From Sinomonas sp. ASV486 (lineage in GTDB: Bacteria; Actinomycetota; Actinomycetes; Actinomycetales; Micrococcaceae), in assembly GCF_030908215.1 (NCBI RefSeq), contig NZ_JAVFJK010000016.1:1-64000 (forward strand): a DNA stretch of 64,000 nt. Reading direction: 5' to 3'. Under the pieces are notes generated by a model, which worked only from the letters and a program-made list of their open reading frames with translations, searched no databases and was not told the origin of the DNA. How positions within the stretch are numbered: the first letter of the stretch is position 1; the number at the start of each line of letters is the position of its first letter. The position numbers and the translations under genes were made by a program. This document shows, piece by piece, positions 43,901 to 46,900 of the stretch.

Positions 43901-46900
43901 ACGCCGAGCCGTCGGCCGTGGCCTGGGCGGTCGTAGTGTTGGCGGACGCGAAGCTCACCTTGCCGGGAGTCGAGAGGGTTGTGGCCGGGGCGAGCTCGGA
44001 GGTCGAGGAGGACGTCACGAGGTTGAAGGCGATCGCCGCAGCGACGGTGACACTGTTGCCGCTCGAGTCGGTGGCCGCAGGAGTCGTTGAGGAGGAGGTG
44101 CCGCCGGCAGACTTGCCGCCCGCGAACGCGAGCTGCGAGTCGGCCTTCTGGTTCGCGGTCTTGCCGGAGGAGTCGGTGCTCGTCGGGCTGCTCGTCGCGC
44201 CGCCCTGGGCGCCAGCCGCGGAAGCTGTCGACGTCGTGGACGTCGTCGACGTGCCGTCGGCGCTCATCGCGACGTCCCCGCCGGCGGTCGTGGCTCGGCC
44301 GATCGAGGAGTCGACACTGTGCTGAGCCGCGGTGAGCGCGAAGCTGATGCCAGCGGCAAGGGTGGCCCCGGCGCCCGCCGTCGTGCTGCCGGTCGCAGTG
44401 GTGATGGCCGACGCCGCCTGCGTCGCCGACCCGGTCAGCGCGCCGGCGAGGGTGATCGCCGGGCCTGTCAGGAGCGAGGCGATCGTCTGAACGTTGGAGA
44501 TCGTGATAGCGACGACGCCCATGAGCGAGGCATTCGATCCGCCCGCCGCGCCGCCGGTCGCCGACGTGGTCGTCGCATCGCTGCCGGTCGCGGTCAGGGC
44601 CAGTGCACCGGCGCCAGCGAGCACTGCGTTCTGCATCAGGCGGGCCGCGACGATCGAGTCGATGATGCCCAGGGCGATCGAGGCCCCGATGCCTGTGGCG
44701 CCGCCGTTCTGCGCAGCGTTGGCGTTGGCGGAGTTGACGTGCTTCCCGGTGGCCTTGAGGGCCACGGTCGGAGATCCGGTCAGCGCGTTGCCCGCGCCGC
44801 GGACCTCGGCGAGGGTCTTGCCATTGACGAGCGTGAGGGCGAACGAGCCGGCCGCTCCGACGCCGCCCGAATTGTTCGTGGCACCCGAGGTCGCGCTAGA
44901 GGTGAAGCCCGAGCCGCCCGTGCGGGTCTCATCCGACTCGATCGTCACGGACGTCGCCTGGATCGTCGCGCCCGAGATGTATGCCTCTGTCGTCACATTC
45001 GCGACGTCAACGCCGACGCCGACACCCACGCCGAGCGCGCCGCTCGCCGTCGTGCTCCCATCGCCCGTGGCGCTCGAGGTGGCCTGCGAGGTGGTGAAGA
45101 GCTTGAGCGCCCCGGTCACGACCTGGGCCGCCTGGACGACCGCCTGCGTGAGAGCCGTGAACACGCTCACCGCGAGGGCTCCCGCGAGGCCGATGGAGCC
45201 GTCGGCGGTGTTGGCCTGGCCGTTCGCCCTGGAGGAGTCGTTGACGGGCTTGTCGTTCGCGGTCGAGCCGCCGGGGCTCGCCTTGGCCGACGCCGCGTTG
45301 GCACCGTCCGCGTTCGAGGTGAGGGTGATGTTCGCGGCCTTGGTAGGCGCCGTGCTCGTCGAGTCGATGATCGCCTGCGTCGTCTGGTTGAGGTTCACGA
45401 CCGCGATGCCGGCGCCGGACGTCGCAGCGCTCGCGTCGCCGGTGCCGGTCAGGCCCGCGTGGTTCGTTGCTGTGAGGGAGAGGTCGCCGGTGACCTCGAG
45501 GTGCGCTGTGTTCGTGACCTTGCTGACCGCCGTCGTGCTCACCGTGATGATCGCGACTGCGGCGTCCTTGGCCGCGGCGCCGCTCGAGTCGGCCGAGCCC
45601 TCGCTCTTCCCAGCGGAGCCCGGCGTAGCGGCGACGTCGACCTTCGACGTCGAGCCCACCGTGGTCTTGCCGCTCGCCTTGACCACGGCCGAGCCGCCGA
45701 TCGTGACCTCGGCGTCCGAGGAGACGATGGCCGCGTCGCCGTAGTTCTTGACCAGGGTCACGGGGCCGACGGTCGAGGCCGCCGAGAGGACCACGTCGCC
45801 AGTCGCGGCGATCTGGGTCGTGCCGAGGAGCGAGACGAGGGCCTTCGAGGAGACGTTGACCGCGTAGGCCGTCGCGCTGGTGGCGTCGGGGCTGACGCTG
45901 GCTGCCGCCTGGGCGGTGAACCCGCCGGAGGTGACCTGGCTGTCCTGGAGGGTGACCTCGACGTCTCCGCAGTGCGTCGCGAGGGTCACGCAGCTGCGCG
46001 GATCGCTCAGCGGGTTGCGCGGGCCGCCCGTGATGGTGTCGGCCGCGTCGAGGAGGACGGTTCCGGCGGTCAGGACGGTCCCAGAGGCGAGCGTGATCTT
46101 CTCGGCGTGGATCGTCAGGGCCGCCGTGCCGAGCGAAATCGGGCCGCTCAGGACGATCGAGTCCCAGCCCGCCCCGCCGTCGATGGTCAACGACCCGGTC
46201 GGCGCCGTGAACGTCGTGAGCTCGAATGTGCTGTTGGTGCTCGCGAGCGTCAGGGTCGATCCGGCCTGGGTCAAAGTGGCCTGGTCGTCGCCGCCGCTGA
46301 GGGTGAAGACCACGTCCGCCGCCGTCCCGCCGGCGATGATCGGCTCGATGTCCGTGTAGTTGATCGTCGTCGCGTCAAGGTAGAGCGTTCCGGTCGAGGA
46401 GTTCACGGCCACTGAGCGCGAGCTCGTCACCGTGCCCGCCGTGGCCAGGGTGTCGAACCCCGGACCGCCGTCGAAGCTGACCGTGATGTGCGGGTTGACG
46501 GTGCCGCGGTCCACCAGGAGCGTGTCGTTCCCGGCGGTGCCCATGACCGAGATGCCCGAGATCGTCGACAGCTGCCGGGCCTGGCCCTCGAACGTGACCG
46601 TTCCATCCGCGTGGAACGCGAGCGTCGACGACGTCGAGGTCATCTGCAGCGCCCACGGCGACGGCGATACCGGCGAGACCGAAGTGGTCGTCGCCGGCGC
46701 GGTGGCCGAGGTGGGGGTCGACGCCGTGGACGAGGTCGACGACGGGCCCGTCGGTGCCGTGGTCGCGGCCGGAGCCGTGGTCGTCGTCGTCGCGGCCGGG
46801 GCCGTCGTCGTCGTCGCGGCCGGGGCCGTCGTCGTCGTCGCGGCCGGGGCCGTCGTCGTCGTCGCAGTCGACGGCGCCGCCGTAGTCGTCGGTGCCGCGG

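Noticed and set aside
39490-44325. 1,611-codon plus-strand frame with hydrophobic runs
   Set aside because: Its repeats mirror the superrepeats of the giant gene on the other strand and have no independent coding signal.
37700-45260. CRISPR array
   Set aside because: The repeats are ~1.2 kb coding units kept in frame, not short palindromic repeats with unique spacers.
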